Below, piece after piece: positions 17,713 through 28,978 of a DNA stretch of 64,000 nt. The stretch comes from Marinobacterium weihaiense (GTDB taxonomy: Bacteria; Pseudomonadota; Gammaproteobacteria; Pseudomonadales; Balneatricaceae). The translations under genes were made by a program, and so were the position numbers. Where the stretch lies: NCBI RefSeq assembly GCF_019061305.1, contig NZ_JAHQZT010000002.1:124001-188000 (forward strand), given 5' to 3'. The notes beneath the pieces are model-generated. The model did no database searches and was not told where the DNA came from. It saw nothing but the letters and a program-made list of their open reading frames with translations. Each line of letters begins with the position of its first letter. Position 1 is the stretch's first letter.

Positions 17713-18720
17713 CTAGTCAGGTTTATCAATACCGAAATGCAAATAGGCATGATCCGTGACCACTCGCCCACGCGGCGTGCGCATCACAAACCCTTGCTGA
17801 ATCAGATAGGGCTCAAGTACGTCCTCGATGGTATCACGTTCCTCGCTTATAGCTGCCGCGATGCTGTCGATCCCCACCGGTCCGCCACCGAACTTTTCTA
17901 TCATGGCCAACAAAAGGCGCCGGTCCATGTGATCGAATCCGCGCTCATCGACGTTCAGCATGTTCAAGGCAAGATCCGCCATATCCTTGGTGATGCGACC
18001 ATCCCCGCGGACTTCGGCAAAGTCACGTGCACGACGCAGCAGACGATTGGCAATGCGCGGCGTGCCACGAGATCGCCGTGCAATTTCAGCCGCCCCTTGC
18101 ATATCCACCTCGGTACCCGACAGCTTGCCCGAACGCATGACAATGCCGGTCAGGTCCTGCTCTGAGTAGTATTCCAGGCGCTGGACAATACCGAACCGAT
18201 CCCGCAGCGGAGAGGTCAACAAACCGGCACGCGTGGTTGCACCCACCAGCGTGAAAGGCGGCAGGTCCAACTTGATGGAGCGTGCGGCCGGCCCCTCACC
18301 GATCATGATATCCAGTTGGTAGTCTTCCATCGCAGGATACAGAACCTCTTCCACATTGGGGCTGAGACGGTGTATCTCGTCAATAAACAGCACATCACCC
18401 GCTTCCAGATTGGTCAGCAAAGCAGCAAGGTCACCGGCCTTCTCCAGCACCGGGCCTGATGTCGTCTTGATCTGCGACCCCATCTCATGCGCAATGATAT
18501 TGGCCAACGTCGTTTTTCCCAGACCAGGCGGACCGAAAATCAGTGTATGATCCAGCGCCTCTTCACGCCGTCGCGCCGCATCAATGAAAATTTCCATCTG
18601 CTCGCGAACCGCCGGCTGCCCCTCATAATCGGACAGCAGCTTGGGGCGAATGGCACGATCATTGACTTCTTCACTGGGAGCAGCCAATGGCGTTATAAAT
18701 CGGTCAGCTTCAATCTTCAT
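17713..18720 (-). CDS. ruvB: Holliday junction branch-migration helicase RuvB
   Basis: 335-residue AAA+ motor: Walker [10 protein letters not shown] (about 64-72), Walker [10 protein letters not shown], sensor-1 GATTRAG, and a C-terminal winged helix ([11 protein letters not shown]). It forms hexamers that drive branch migration with RuvA. It starts 11 bases after ruvA. Confidence 0.97.
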   Translation of the reverse strand: MKIEADRFITPLAAPSEEVNDRAIRPKLLSDYEGQPAVREQMEIFIDAARRREEALDHTLIFGPPGLGKTTLANIIAHEMGSQIKTTSGPVLEKAGDLAALLTNLEAGDVLFIDEIHRLSPNVEEVLYPAMEDYQLDIMIGEGPAARSIKLDLPPFTLVGATTRAGLLTSPLRDRFGIVQRLEYYSEQDLTGIVMRSGKLSGTEVDMQGAAEIARRSRGTPRIANRLLRRARDFAEVRGDGRITKDMADLALNMLNVDERGFDHMDRRLLLAMIEKFGGGPVGIDSIAAAISEERDTIEDVLEPYLIQQGFVMRTPRGRVVTDHAYLHFGIDKPD

Positions 18721-18731
18721 GCACTCTCCCT

Positions 18732-19358
18732 TCAGCCACTAACCATGGTCTTCAAGGCCTGGCGAATCAGATCTTCAGTCACGGCCTCTTCACCAATAGC
18801 CTGTACGGCCTGCTCGATGGAACGCGTTGCCTGCTGTGGCTTGTAGCCAAGCGCAATCAGTGCGCTCTCGGCTTCTGAACGGTGGTCCGCTTTCTGCTCC
18901 GCGGTCGCAAAATTGCCGGAGCTGAGCTCAAGCTCAGTTAATGTCGGCACCTCGAGTTGATTGAGCCTGTCTTTCATTTCGACAATCAGCCGCTCTGCCG
19001 TCTTTTTACCAACCCCCGGCACCTTGACCAGCGCCGTGGTGTCTTCTTCGTGTACGGTACGAATGAACGCGTCAGCACTGATGCCGGACAGGATCGCCAA
19101 CGCCAGCTTGGGGCCTACTCCATTCGCCTTGATAAGGGCACGAAACAGCAGCTTCTCCTGCCGGTCCACAAACCCGTACAACAGCTGCGCATCTTCACGC
19201 ACCACGAAATGCGCATGCACACCAATCTCGGCACCCACTTCGGGTAAGGTGTAAAACAGATTCATGGAGGCCTCGATTTCATAACCGATGCCATTCACAT
19301 CCAGCAACAGCCAGGGCGGCTGCTTTTCCAAAACTCGACCTCTGAGGTATCCGATCAC
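18732..19358 (-). CDS. ruvA: Holliday junction-binding protein RuvA
   Basis: 208-residue tetrameric junction binder. It has an N-terminal OB fold (MIGYLRG opening), tandem helix-hairpin-helix motifs ([29 protein letters not shown]) and a C-terminal RuvB-binding domain after a flexible linker. It lies 22 bases after ruvC. Confidence 0.97.
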   Translation of the reverse strand: MIGYLRGRVLEKQPPWLLLDVNGIGYEIEASMNLFYTLPEVGAEIGVHAHFVVREDAQLLYGFVDRQEKLLFRALIKANGVGPKLALAILSGISADAFIRTVHEEDTTALVKVPGVGKKTAERLIVEMKDRLNQLEVPTLTELELSSGNFATAEQKADHRSEAESALIALGYKPQQATRSIEQAVQAIGEEAVTEDLIRQALKTMVSG

Positions 19359-19380
19359 GGGCTAATTGCCTCCAATAGAA

Positions 19381-19905
19381 TCATAAACGCCAACGCCCAC
19401 CTGAACGCCCCCCGGATCGACCACGGGACGGTGCGATCTGGCCGCTAGCCGTGTGTGCATGGCAAAGCGCAATGGCCAGCGCATCCGCCGCATCCGCTTG
19501 GGGTAGCCCAGGCAGCTTCAGCAAATGCGCAACCATATGCTGCACCTGGGATTTGTCTGCACCACCATTGCCCACCACCGCCTGCTTGACCCGACGTGCC
19601 GCGTATTCAGCCACCGGTAGTGCACGGTTAGCACCGGCGACAATGGCGACGCCTCTTGCCTGCCCTAGCTTGAGCGCAGAATCCGCATTGCGCGCCATGA
19701 ACACCTGCTCGATAGCCATTTCCTGAGGCTGGTAGCGTTCTATCACTTCGCTGACGCCGGCATACACCTGCTGCAACCGCTCAGCCAGCACATCACCACT
19801 GATGCGTATGCAACCACTGGCCACATACTGGATGCGCGCTCCTATCACCTCAATGACACCGTAACCTGTGATACGTGATCCAGGGTCGATGCCCAAAATC
19901 AGCAT
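19381..19905 (-). CDS. ruvC: Holliday junction resolvase RuvC
   Basis: 174-residue RNase H-fold endonuclease that resolves Holliday junctions. The first catalytic Asp is in [11 protein letters not shown] (about residue 7), followed by the acidic residues in MAIEQVF and the C-terminal [14 protein letters not shown]. The C-terminal tail is Gly/Arg/Ser-rich. I use the ATG at 19905, with GAGG eight bases upstream, rather than the GTG two codons earlier. The terminator of yebC lies just upstream, so ruvCAB needs its own promoter or read-through. Confidence 0.96.
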   Translation of the reverse strand: MLILGIDPGSRITGYGVIEVIGARIQYVASGCIRISGDVLAERLQQVYAGVSEVIERYQPQEMAIEQVFMARNADSALKLGQARGVAIVAGANRALPVAEYAARRVKQAVVGNGGADKSQVQHMVAHLLKLPGLPQADAADALAIALCHAHTASGQIAPSRGRSGGRSGGRWRL

Positions 19906-19990
19906 GAACACGCCTCAATATTCAAGAGCATAAACAAAGCCCGAACAAAAAACTGTACATTTATACACCAAAGCAATATTGATTGACCAT

Positions 19991-20015
19991 AAAAAAACCG
20001 GGGTTGCCCCCGGTT
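19991..20015 (-). terminator. Terminator of yebC
   Basis: On the minus strand a GC-rich stem (CCGGGG pairing with CCCCGG around a GCAA loop) is followed by seven T. It lies just past the yebC stop and before ruvC. Confidence 0.9.
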
Positions 20016-20040
20016 CATGTCAACCTGATACCCACACGCC

Positions 20041-20778
20041 TTATTCCATAGCCTCTTCAGGAATATCCGCATTATGGTAAACGTTCTGAGTATCATCCAG
20101 ATCTTCCAGGGCATCGATGAGCTTCAGCGCCTTGGCACCGCTCTCGACATCCAGATCAACTGTCGTGGAGGGAATCATGCCGACCTCGGCATACACCGGC
20201 TCCAGACCTGCATCGACCAAACCCTGCTTGACATCCATGAATTCCTGCCAGGGCGCAAACACATCAATGGAGCCATCTTCATTGGTCACAACATCGTCCG
20301 CACCCGCTTCCAGCGCCGCTTCCATAACTGCATCTTCATCCGCATCGTCACCAAAGCTGATCTGCCCCTTCTTCTCGAACAGGTAGGCAACAGAGCCATT
20401 GGTACCCAGGTTGCCGCCCGCTTTATTGAAGGCCGCTCGCACCTGTGAAACAGTGCGGTTGACGTTATCGGTCATACATTCAACCAGGACGGCCACGCCG
20501 TTCGGGCCGTAACCTTCATAGGTCAGCTCGTCGTAGTTGTCGCCATCACCACCACCGGCGCCACGCTGAATGGCCTTTTCGATGGTATCTTTTTTCATGT
20601 TCGCGCCCAGCGCCTTGTCAACGGCCGCACGCAGACGCGGGTTGTCTTCCGGGTTACCGCCGCCTTCTTTGGCAGCGACAGTGAGCTCGCGAATCAGCTT
20701 GGTAAAGATTTTGCCACGCTTGGCGTCCTGTGCCGCCTTGCGGTGCTTGATGTTAGCCCATTTGGAATGACCTGCCAT
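20041..20778 (-). CDS. yebC: YebC/PmpR-family protein
   Basis: 245-residue member of the YebC/PmpR/TACO1 family with the opening [21 protein letters not shown] and the signature [14 protein letters not shown] near residue 86. Members have been described as DNA-binding regulators and, more recently, as translation factors that help ribosomes pass proline stretches; both views exist. Conserved position beside ruvCAB and aspS. A strong hairpin (20798-20815) lies in its leader. Confidence 0.93.
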   Translation of the reverse strand: MAGHSKWANIKHRKAAQDAKRGKIFTKLIRELTVAAKEGGGNPEDNPRLRAAVDKALGANMKKDTIEKAIQRGAGGGDGDNYDELTYEGYGPNGVAVLVECMTDNVNRTVSQVRAAFNKAGGNLGTNGSVAYLFEKKGQISFGDDADEDAVMEAALEAGADDVVTNEDGSIDVFAPWQEFMDVKQGLVDAGLEPVYAEVGMIPSTTVDLDVESGAKALKLIDALEDLDDTQNVYHNADIPEEAME

Positions 20779-20797
20779 ACAACATCCTCATTGACTG

Positions 20798-20815
20798 CAG
20801 GGCCCTCGGGCCCTG
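20798..20815 (-). other. GC-rich hairpin in the aspS-yebC gap
   Basis: A seven-pair stem with a four-base loop (CAGGGCC and GGCCCTG arms) lies about 20 bases before the yebC start and a few bases before its AGGA site. It has no T-run. It could trim read-through from aspS or modulate yebC translation. Confidence 0.5.
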
Positions 20816-20844
20816 TGATCGTTATGCGTATTCCGAATTCAAGT

Positions 20845-20867
20845 GGGGCGACTCAAATGGTCGCCCC
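20845..20867 (-). terminator. Hairpin directly after aspS
   Basis: A perfect eight-pair stem (20845-20852 with 20860-20867) and seven-base loop lie 11 bases past the aspS stop. It lacks a clear T-run, so it is a weak terminator or a 3'-end structure. Confidence 0.5.
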
Positions 20868-20878
20868 GGGTGCACGAA

Positions 20879-22642
<1,764 letters not shown>

Positions 22643-22690
22643 AGTGTCCTGTTCCTGTATCCGAATGCAACATGGAAATCAAAGGCAAGA

Positions 22691-22719
22691 ATTATAACCG
22701 ATTTGGCCGAGGCTGACAG
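22691..22719 (-). promoter_or_regulatory. Promoter of aspS
   Basis: On the minus strand CTGTCA (22714-22719) and a perfect TATAAT (22691-22696) are 17 bases apart. The predicted transcript starts about 40 bases before the aspS ATG. Confidence 0.7.
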
Positions 22720-22838
22720 CAGGCCTGAAGCGTGAAACTGAATGTGGCCGGCACAGGGTGCCGACCAATGCTATCGGGTGCCACGGGCTTGCGATAGAGC
22801 CGTACCGGCAAGGCATGCGCGGTAGAACGGGCGATCAT

Positions 22839-23285
22839 TCAGCCGTGAGGCTCGAACGCCAGTTCGCCTTCCAGCAATACCTCAAGGCGTGCACGCACCT
22901 GGCTCAACTGCTCATCGGTGTAAGGCACTGCCGGCACACGCCCCCAAACAGGTCCGGGCCAGGCTGGGTCCGATTCCTGGCGGGCAATGACATGAACATG
23001 CAGCTGCGGCACCATATTGCCCAGCGTCGCCACATTCATCTTGCGCGCTTGAAACAGATCTGCCAGCGTTTCCGACAGTTCGCTGACCTCGTGCATCAAC
23101 TGTTGCTGCTCATTGGCCGGCAAATGATAGAGTTCGGTCACGCCAGCACGCCGAGGCACCAGAATCAGCCAGGGATACTGACTATCATTCATCAACAGCA
23201 GACGACACAGGGGGAAGTCACCTAGTGCAATAGTATCGGTAATCAATTGAGGGGCGAGTTCAAACTCAAGTTCCAGCTCATCCAT
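22839..23285 (-). CDS. HIT-family nucleotide hydrolase/transferase-like protein
   Basis: 148-residue histidine-triad protein. The triad segment is QLHVHVIAR (about 93-101), followed by a tryptophan-rich tail (DPAWPGPVWG) typical of the proteobacterial HIT branch found near aspS. HIT proteins hydrolyse nucleoside phosphoramidates or dinucleoside polyphosphates; the substrate here is unknown. It diverges from the FemAB-like gene. Confidence 0.85.
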   Translation of the reverse strand: MDELELEFELAPQLITDTIALGDFPLCRLLLMNDSQYPWLILVPRRAGVTELYHLPANEQQQLMHEVSELSETLADLFQARKMNVATLGNMVPQLHVHVIARQESDPAWPGPVWGRVPAVPYTDEQLSQVRARLEVLLEGELAFEPHG

Positions 23286-23345
23286 ATCCCTGCTCCTGAA
23301 AAATGCTTGTTAATCCAAGTGTTACAACGATTAGTATAGGTCAGC

Positions 23346-24473
23346 ATGTATAAAGTCAATCTGCACACCCGGATCAGTGATATTCCTGCCGAGCAATGGG
23401 ACAGTCTGTGCCCGGCCGGATACCCTTTCCTGCGCCACGCATTTCTTCAGGCCTTGGAGGAATCAGGCTCGGTCAGACGGGAGTCCGGTTGGCAACCGGC
23501 ACATCTGGAGCTGCAACATAACGACCAATGCGTTTTGGTCATGCCCTTGTACCTGAAATCACATTCTTGGGGCGAGTATGTGTTTGACTGGGCCTGGGCA
23601 GATGCATACGAGCGACATGGACTACCCTATTACCCCAAGCTGGTCAACGCGATCCCCTTTACCCCCGCAGGCGGCCCCCGCTTCGGCACATCACTGCCAA
23701 TGGATGAAGCCTGGGCCCTGATACCGGAACTGCTTGATCAGATCATGACACAACTGCAAGCCTCGTCTTGGCACTGCCTGTTCCCTTGCCTGCCAGGCCC
23801 GGCCCCCAAAGCCAACAGGCGAATCGGGTGCCAGTATCATTGGTTCAACCGTAATTATGAAAGCTTCGACGCCTTTCTGGGCGATTTCACGGCACGCAAA
23901 CGCAAGTCCGTCAGGCGCGAGCGCCGCAAGGTCAATGAGCAGGGATTGAAACTGACACGCTTCCGAGGCAGCGCCATTTCACGACAGCACCTCGATGATT
24001 TTTACCTGTTTTATCAGTCCACCTATCTCAAGCGCGGCCGCCGCGGGTACCTGTCAGCCGACTTTTTCCATCGACTGCTGGCCGATATGGCTGAACACCT
24101 GCTGATGGTGCTAGCTGAACACGAGGGGCAACCGGTCGCTGCCGCTCTGTATGTGATCGGTGATGACACACTGTATGGCCGCTACTGGGGATGCAATGCG
24201 GAATATGACAGCCTGCATTTCGAGGCCTGCTACTATCAGGGAATCGAGTTTTGCATTGAGCAGGGGCTTGCCCGCTTCGATCCAGGCGCCCAGGGCGAGC
24301 ACAAGATTCAGCGCGGTTTTCAGCCGGTTCCCACCTGCTCGCTGCACCGCATGGCCGACCCCGATTTTGAACGGGCGGTTGCCGATTTCGTGCAGGAGGA
24401 AGGTGACGCCATGGAGGAGCAGATAGCACAATTGACGACCTGGCTGCCCTTCAGACAGCCAGATCAGACCTAG
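23346..24473 (+). CDS. FemAB-like (PF04339/DUF482) GNAT-fold protein
   Basis: 375-residue protein of the FemAB-like GNAT family (often labelled peptidogalycan biosynthesis protein). Visible landmarks are the Arg/Lys-rich segment ARKRKSVRRERRKV (about 183-196), the second-domain motif YLSADFFHRLL, and the C-terminal FDPGAQGEHKIQRGFQPVPT near residue 318, which is highly conserved in the family. The acceptor molecule is not known. Its stop lies three bases from the convergent antiporter stop. Confidence 0.78.
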   Translation: MYKVNLHTRISDIPAEQWDSLCPAGYPFLRHAFLQALEESGSVRRESGWQPAHLELQHNDQCVLVMPLYLKSHSWGEYVFDWAWADAYERHGLPYYPKLVNAIPFTPAGGPRFGTSLPMDEAWALIPELLDQIMTQLQASSWHCLFPCLPGPAPKANRRIGCQYHWFNRNYESFDAFLGDFTARKRKSVRRERRKVNEQGLKLTRFRGSAISRQHLDDFYLFYQSTYLKRGRRGYLSADFFHRLLADMAEHLLMVLAEHEGQPVAAALYVIGDDTLYGRYWGCNAEYDSLHFEACYYQGIEFCIEQGLARFDPGAQGEHKIQRGFQPVPTCSLHRMADPDFERAVADFVQEEGDAMEEQIAQLTTWLPFRQPDQT

Positions 24474-24476
24474 GCT

Positions 24477-25793
24477 TCAGAGCAACATTGCGGCCGCCCA
24501 GCCGGCAATCAGCAAGGGCAGGTTGTAATGCAGGAAGGTAGGTACAACGGTATCCCAGATATGGTGATGCTGGCCATCCACATTAAGACCGGCTGTTGGC
24601 CCAAGCGTAGAGTCGGATGCAGGTGAACCGGCGTCCCCCAGCGCACCGGCTGTACCGACCAGAGCCACGATTGCAAGCGGGCTGAAGCCCAATGATAGCG
24701 CCAGCGGTACATAGATGGCGGCGATAATCGGGATTGTCGAGAAAGATGAGCCGATACCCAGCGTGACCAGCAGACCGACCACCAACATCAAAAGCGCCGC
24801 CAACCCCTTGTTGTCACCGATCAATTCCGCTGTACTGCTGACCAGCGTCGAGATTTCACCGGTTTGACGCATCACTTCAGCAAAACCTGCTGCCGTAATC
24901 ATGATGAAGCCGATCATCGCCATCATCTTCATGCCGTCGATCAAAACACCATCCGCCTGCTTCCAACGCACAATACCGGTCAGAGTACAAATCATGTAAC
25001 CGGAAAGCGCACCCAGCACCATCGACCCGGTCCAGAGTTGCACGCCGAAGGCAACCAGTACCGCAACACCGACCGCTGCCAGGCGCATGGGGCTGTATTT
25101 CACCTCCACCCGCTCAGCTTCCTGCAACTTCTCGACATTGTACTGACGCGGCTTGCGGTAGTTGAACAACGCCAATATCAGTCCGACCAGCATGCCCAAC
25201 GCAGGGATCCACATCGCAGACATGATATTGATGCCTTCAATACTCTGACCATTGTCTGCCACATTTTGCAGCAGAATATCGTTCAGATAGATGCCGCCAA
25301 AGCCCACCGGCAGAAACATATAAGGCGTCACCAAGCCAAAGGTCAGTACACAAGCCACCAGACGACGGTCCAGCTGCATGCGGCTCATGACCAGCAACAG
25401 CGGCGGAACCAGCAAGGGAATAAAGGCGATATGGATCGGAATCAGGTTCTGAGAGGAGATGGCCACCGTCACCAGTACGACAATCAGTGCATACTTGACG
25501 GCCCGTGTGGCCTGAACCTCACCGGTTCCCAGCTTGCGCTGCACCACATCGGCCATGGCATGAGGCAGGCCAGACTGGGCGATCGCGACAGCGAAGCCAC
25601 CCAGCATGGCGTAATTGAGAGCGACGCCTGCACCGCCTCCCAGGCCACTGCTGAACGCCTCCAGTGTTCCTTCAAGGCCCATACCGGCCAGCAGGCCGGC
25701 ACTGAGTGCACCCAGTACCAGTGCCACCACGACCGGTGTTCTCAGCAGGCTCAGTACCAGCATCACCAGTACGGCCACGACTACAGCATTCAT
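24477..25793 (-). CDS. NhaC-like Na+/H+ antiporter-family membrane protein
   Basis: 438-residue inner-membrane protein with about ten to twelve predicted spans (first at about 3-40). The segments [20 protein letters not shown] and [17 protein letters not shown] match the antiporter family related to NhaC/YuiF. Some relatives may carry amino acids instead, so the substrate is uncertain. The ATG at 25793 has GGGAG nine bases upstream and puts the first span at the N-terminus; an upstream start at 25865 is unlikely. The flavin reductase gene lies upstream on the same strand. Confidence 0.75.
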   Translation of the reverse strand: MNAVVVAVLVMLVLSLLRTPVVVALVLGALSAGLLAGMGLEGTLEAFSSGLGGGAGVALNYAMLGGFAVAIAQSGLPHAMADVVQRKLGTGEVQATRAVKYALIVVLVTVAISSQNLIPIHIAFIPLLVPPLLLVMSRMQLDRRLVACVLTFGLVTPYMFLPVGFGGIYLNDILLQNVADNGQSIEGINIMSAMWIPALGMLVGLILALFNYRKPRQYNVEKLQEAERVEVKYSPMRLAAVGVAVLVAFGVQLWTGSMVLGALSGYMICTLTGIVRWKQADGVLIDGMKMMAMIGFIMITAAGFAEVMRQTGEISTLVSSTAELIGDNKGLAALLMLVVGLLVTLGIGSSFSTIPIIAAIYVPLALSLGFSPLAIVALVGTAGALGDAGSPASDSTLGPTAGLNVDGQHHHIWDTVVPTFLHYNLPLLIAGWAAAMLL

Positions 25794-25871
25794 TGGATTG
25801 ATCTCCCGGAGTGTCAGGATTGCTGAAAAGCGCTGCACTCTGCAGCAGCGCCCGGTTGATGTCAAACCCGC

Positions 25872-26489
25872 TCAGCGGCGTACCTTGCGAAACACATCGC
25901 CCAGCCCGGCATACTCGGACCCGCCCAAACGTGCCAACGGCCTGAGCAGCTCGGCATTGATACGCTTACGCCCCCTGTCATCCCCATAACAGGCACGCTC
26001 ATCAACCCAGATCTTGTCCACTTCGACCAGCAACATGTTCTGCGGTTTGTTACCCACTTCAAGGTGCTGATGCAAACGGCACGCCATGGCCACGGGGACA
26101 CCCTTCAGACGCGGCATATCGGTTCCCTTGAAAGGCACCTGCTCAAAGCCGGCCAGCTCCAGCTCCGATTCGCCAAACGGCAGCTCGCGGGCAGTGTCCG
26201 AAATAGCCTGCGCCTGATCCTCCGCCCCTATATGAATGACACAGCGCTGGCGCTCAAGCAGGTTGCGACAACTGTCCTTCAAGCTGCCGTCCGTCTTGTT
26301 GCCCATCGACAACATCAAAATCGGCGGATCACTGCAGACGGCATTGAAAAACGAGAACGGGGCCAGGTTAGACGATGTGAAGTGCTCATCATTGGGTGTC
26401 AGCACCCAGGCAATGGGGCGTGGAATGATGACCTGGGTCAACGTGTGATAGATGTCGACCGGGTCCATCTGTTGGGCTGTCAGTAACAT
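25872..26489 (-). CDS. Flavin reductase-like FMN-binding protein
   Basis: 205-residue protein of the flavin-reductase-like split-barrel family. The motif RPIAWVLTPN (about 24-33) followed by SSNLAPFSFFNAVCSDPPIL is the FMN-binding signature. Family members act as the reductase part of two-component monooxygenases or as stand-alone flavin enzymes; no monooxygenase partner is nearby. The ATG at 26489 has CGGAG six bases upstream. Confidence 0.8.
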   Translation of the reverse strand: MLLTAQQMDPVDIYHTLTQVIIPRPIAWVLTPNDEHFTSSNLAPFSFFNAVCSDPPILMLSMGNKTDGSLKDSCRNLLERQRCVIHIGAEDQAQAISDTARELPFGESELELAGFEQVPFKGTDMPRLKGVPVAMACRLHQHLEVGNKPQNMLLVEVDKIWVDERACYGDDRGRKRINAELLRPLARLGGSEYAGLGDVFRKVRR

Positions 26490-26707
26490 TGTTGCTCCGC
26501 ACATGAACGATCAAACCGCACAGCATAACATCGTCAGGCCAGACACGGGGGTGCAAACCCAGCAGGTGCAGCATGAGACATCTTGATTCAAGTACACATG
26601 GACATGAAGAACCTGCAGCGCAGGCGCCTGGCAATCATGGATTTCACACCTAGAATTGGATCTCAGGATCAGGCTTCGGAACAACACCTAACCAGAGGAT
26701 GCACGCC

Positions 26708-26983
26708 ATGCTGACCTATGAAGAATGTCTGGAAATGAGCGACCTGTCGGCGGATGAAATCGCAGCCATTGCCGAGCATGAACATCTGGATTCAATGATT
26801 GCCGTTGCGCTGGGGCATTACCTGGTCACTCATGATGGAGAGCGAAGAATCAGGCGATTTATCCTTGACGATCTGGAACAGGCACGCCGCAGCGGCGACA
26901 CCCGCAAGCAGGCTTTGCTGAATGGCGCCCTTCAGCACTTCATCGCCACCCACCCTCAGTACCTGCAACGCAACAACCTCTGA
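26708..26983 (+). CDS. Small protein of unknown function (91 residues)
   Basis: I do not recognise this family with certainty. It is acidic, helical and soluble, opening MLTYEECLEMSDLSADEIAAIAEHE, which looks like a short helical-bundle domain, and ends in an Arg/Gln-rich helix. The AGAGG site at 26694-26698 overlaps an earlier ATG at 26699, so the ATG at 26708 is the likely start. A perfect terminator follows, which supports it as a real transcription unit. It converges on etfA. Confidence 0.7.
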   Translation: MLTYEECLEMSDLSADEIAAIAEHEHLDSMIAVALGHYLVTHDGERRIRRFILDDLEQARRSGDTRKQALLNGALQHFIATHPQYLQRNNL

Positions 26984-27006
26984 CCAAACCACACTCATAG
27001 AACCGA

Positions 27007-27030
27007 AAAGCCCCGCATCTGCGGGGCTTT
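27007..27030. terminator. Bidirectional terminator after the 91-residue gene
   Basis: A perfect ten-pair stem (27007-27016 with 27021-27030) and ATCT loop, with A and T ends, separates the small gene from convergent etfA. Confidence 0.9.
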
Positions 27031-27053
27031 GATGGACTATCCTGTGCTTAACC

Positions 27054-27983
27054 TTAAATCGAGCTATCCAGCTCAGGCAGCGCTGTAAACAGATCGGCGA
27101 CCAGACCATAGTCGGCCACCTGGAAGATCGGCGCTTCTTCATCCTTGTTGATCGCCACGATCACCTTCGAATCCTTCATGCCGGCCAGATGCTGGATGGC
27201 ACCGGAAATGCCAACGGCGATGTACAGCTCCGGCGCAACGATCTTGCCGGTCTGTCCGACCTGCATGTCGTTGGGCGCGAAGCCGGCGTCCACCGCTGCG
27301 CGTGAAGCACCCACGGCGGCACCCAGCTTGTCGGCAACCTTTTCCAGCAGGTGGAAATGCTCACTGTCCGCCATGCCGCGACCGCCCGAAATCACCACGC
27401 GAGCCGATGTCAGCTCCGGGCGATCGGACTGTGCCATTTCCTCACCCACAAAGCGGCTCAGCCCCGTATCTTCAACCTGCTCCAGCACTTCAACCGTGGC
27501 ATTGCCACCCTCGGCCGCCACAGCGTCAAACGCCGTGCCGCGCACCGTGATGACCTTGATCGGGTCCAGTGACTGCACCGTGGCAATGGCGTTGCCCGCG
27601 TAGATCGGACGCGCAAAGGTATCGGTTGACTCCACCTTAATGATGTCCGAAACCTGACCGACGTCGAGCAGCGCCGCCACGCGCGGCATGAAGTTCTTGC
27701 CGTTGGCAGTGGCCGGCGCCAGGATATGAGTGTACCCCTCGGCCATGGAAACGATCAGTGCGGCCATGTTTTCCGCAACTTCATGGTCATACGCGGGGTT
27801 ATCGGCCAGTAACACCTTGGAAACACCTGCGGCCTTGGCGGCAGCTTCCGCCGCTGCGCCACAGCCGTTGCCGGCGACCAGCAAGGTTACATCGCCCCCC
27901 ATTTGCGCAGCTGCAGCCAGAGTGCTCAGGGTGGATGGCTTCAGCGCCTGATTATCATGTTCAGCAATTACCAGAATAGTCAT
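27054..27983 (-). CDS. etfA: Electron transfer flavoprotein subunit alpha
   Basis: 309-residue subunit that binds FAD and passes electrons from acyl-CoA and other dehydrogenases to ETF-QO. The C-terminal FAD domain shows VISGGRGM, the GATVGASRAAVDAG-type segment (here AAVGASRAAVDAG), the QVGQTGKIVAPELYIAVGISGAIQH stretch and VAINKDEEAPIF. Its start codon shares a base with the etfB stop, so the subunits are made together. Confidence 0.96.
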   Translation of the reverse strand: MTILVIAEHDNQALKPSTLSTLAAAAQMGGDVTLLVAGNGCGAAAEAAAKAAGVSKVLLADNPAYDHEVAENMAALIVSMAEGYTHILAPATANGKNFMPRVAALLDVGQVSDIIKVESTDTFARPIYAGNAIATVQSLDPIKVITVRGTAFDAVAAEGGNATVEVLEQVEDTGLSRFVGEEMAQSDRPELTSARVVISGGRGMADSEHFHLLEKVADKLGAAVGASRAAVDAGFAPNDMQVGQTGKIVAPELYIAVGISGAIQHLAGMKDSKVIVAINKDEEAPIFQVADYGLVADLFTALPELDSSI

Positions 27984-28732
27984 CAGATCACCTTCGCCTC
28001 GTTTTTCAGTTTGTCTACCAGCTCAGCCACATCCGCAACCTTGATGCCCGCAGAACGCTCTGCCGGCGGCTCGACTTTCAGCAGCTTGGTGTGCGCCTTG
28101 ATTTCAACCCCCAGATCAGCCGGGGTCAGCGTTTCCAGAGGCTTGCGCTTGGCCTTCATGATATTGGGCAATGAGGCATAACGCGGCTCGTTCAGACGCA
28201 AATCCGTGGTCACGACCGCCGGCTTGCTTAACGCAACCGTCTGCAGACCGCCATCGACTTCACGGGTCACCTGAATGCTATCACCTTCAACTTTGATCTC
28301 AGAAGCGAAGGTACCCTGCCCCATCCCAGTCAGCGCCGCCAGCATCTGCCCGGTCTGGTTATTGTCACTGTCAATGGCCTGCTTACCCATCAGCACCAGA
28401 TCCGGCTGCTCCTTTTCCACGACCTTGGCCAGCAGCTTGGCAACCGACAGTGATTCCAGGTTATCCTCGCTCTGCACCAGAATCGCACGGTCGGCACCCA
28501 GCGCCAGCGCCGTGCGCAACTGCTCCTGAGCGGTCTGCGGCCCCAGCGATACCACGACCACTTCACTCGCCGCACCTGACTCTTTCAGCCGAACAGCTTC
28601 TTCAACTGCGATTTCACAGAAGGGGTTGATCGCCATTTTCACGTTATTCAGATCAACATCCGAATTGTCGGACTTCACCCGCACCTTGACGTTGTAATCA
28701 ATGACACGCTTAACCGTTACCAGAACCTTCAT
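27983..28732 (-). CDS. etfB: Electron transfer flavoprotein subunit beta
   Basis: 249-residue subunit that binds AMP and docks partner dehydrogenases. It opens [20 protein letters not shown]. The signature VEEAVRLKE (near residue 42), the recognition-loop region and the C-terminal [11 protein letters not shown] are family hallmarks. The ATG at 28732 has AAGGG seven bases upstream; the ATG at 28738 is too close to that site. The paired palindromes upstream probably control it. Confidence 0.96.
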   Translation of the reverse strand: MKVLVTVKRVIDYNVKVRVKSDNSDVDLNNVKMAINPFCEIAVEEAVRLKESGAASEVVVVSLGPQTAQEQLRTALALGADRAILVQSEDNLESLSVAKLLAKVVEKEQPDLVLMGKQAIDSDNNQTGQMLAALTGMGQGTFASEIKVEGDSIQVTREVDGGLQTVALSKPAVVTTDLRLNEPRYASLPNIMKAKRKPLETLTPADLGVEIKAHTKLLKVEPPAERSAGIKVADVAELVDKLKNEAKVI

Positions 28733-28819
28733 TGTCATACCCTTTACTTGTGTATTGGACCGTACACGACGATCTCACCTCTGGTGGGTGTTGGCTTTCA
28801 TCATAACCACAGAATCAGA

Positions 28820-28837
28820 ATAAGCAATATCCCTTAT
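28820..28837. promoter_or_regulatory. Palindromic operator-like site 1 (ATAAG-N8-CTTAT)
   Basis: An 18-base inverted repeat, ATAAG then eight bases then CTTAT, in the etfBA/ETF-QO divergent region. The same pattern recurs at 28882-28899, centre to centre 62 bases, about six helical turns. It could bind a dimeric regulator. Confidence 0.55.
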
Positions 28838-28874
28838 ACAAAAGCAGCAAACGTATTGCGCATGCGCCTGGCGC

Positions 28875-28902
28875 TTTACAAATAAGGGTTTTCACTTATG
28901 AT
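28875..28902 (+). promoter_or_regulatory. Promoter of the ETF-QO gene
   Basis: TTTACA (28875-28880) and TATGAT (28897-28902) are 16 bases apart, a good sigma70 match. The second palindrome (28882-28899) fills the spacer and enters the -10, so a protein bound there would block the promoter. The start would lie about 70 bases before the GTG. Confidence 0.65.
28882..28899. promoter_or_regulatory. Palindromic operator-like site 2 (ATAAG-N8-CTTAT)
   Basis: Second copy of the 18-base pattern, placed between the -35 and -10 of the ETF-QO promoter. Position and repetition suggest a repressor site. The half-site is not that of PsrA or FadR as I know them. Confidence 0.6.
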
Positions 28903-28978
28903 GTCGGCATACGTAAATGTCATAGGATGTGGCTCAGAATAACAAGAGCAAGGCACCCACACCGATGGAGGAACAATC

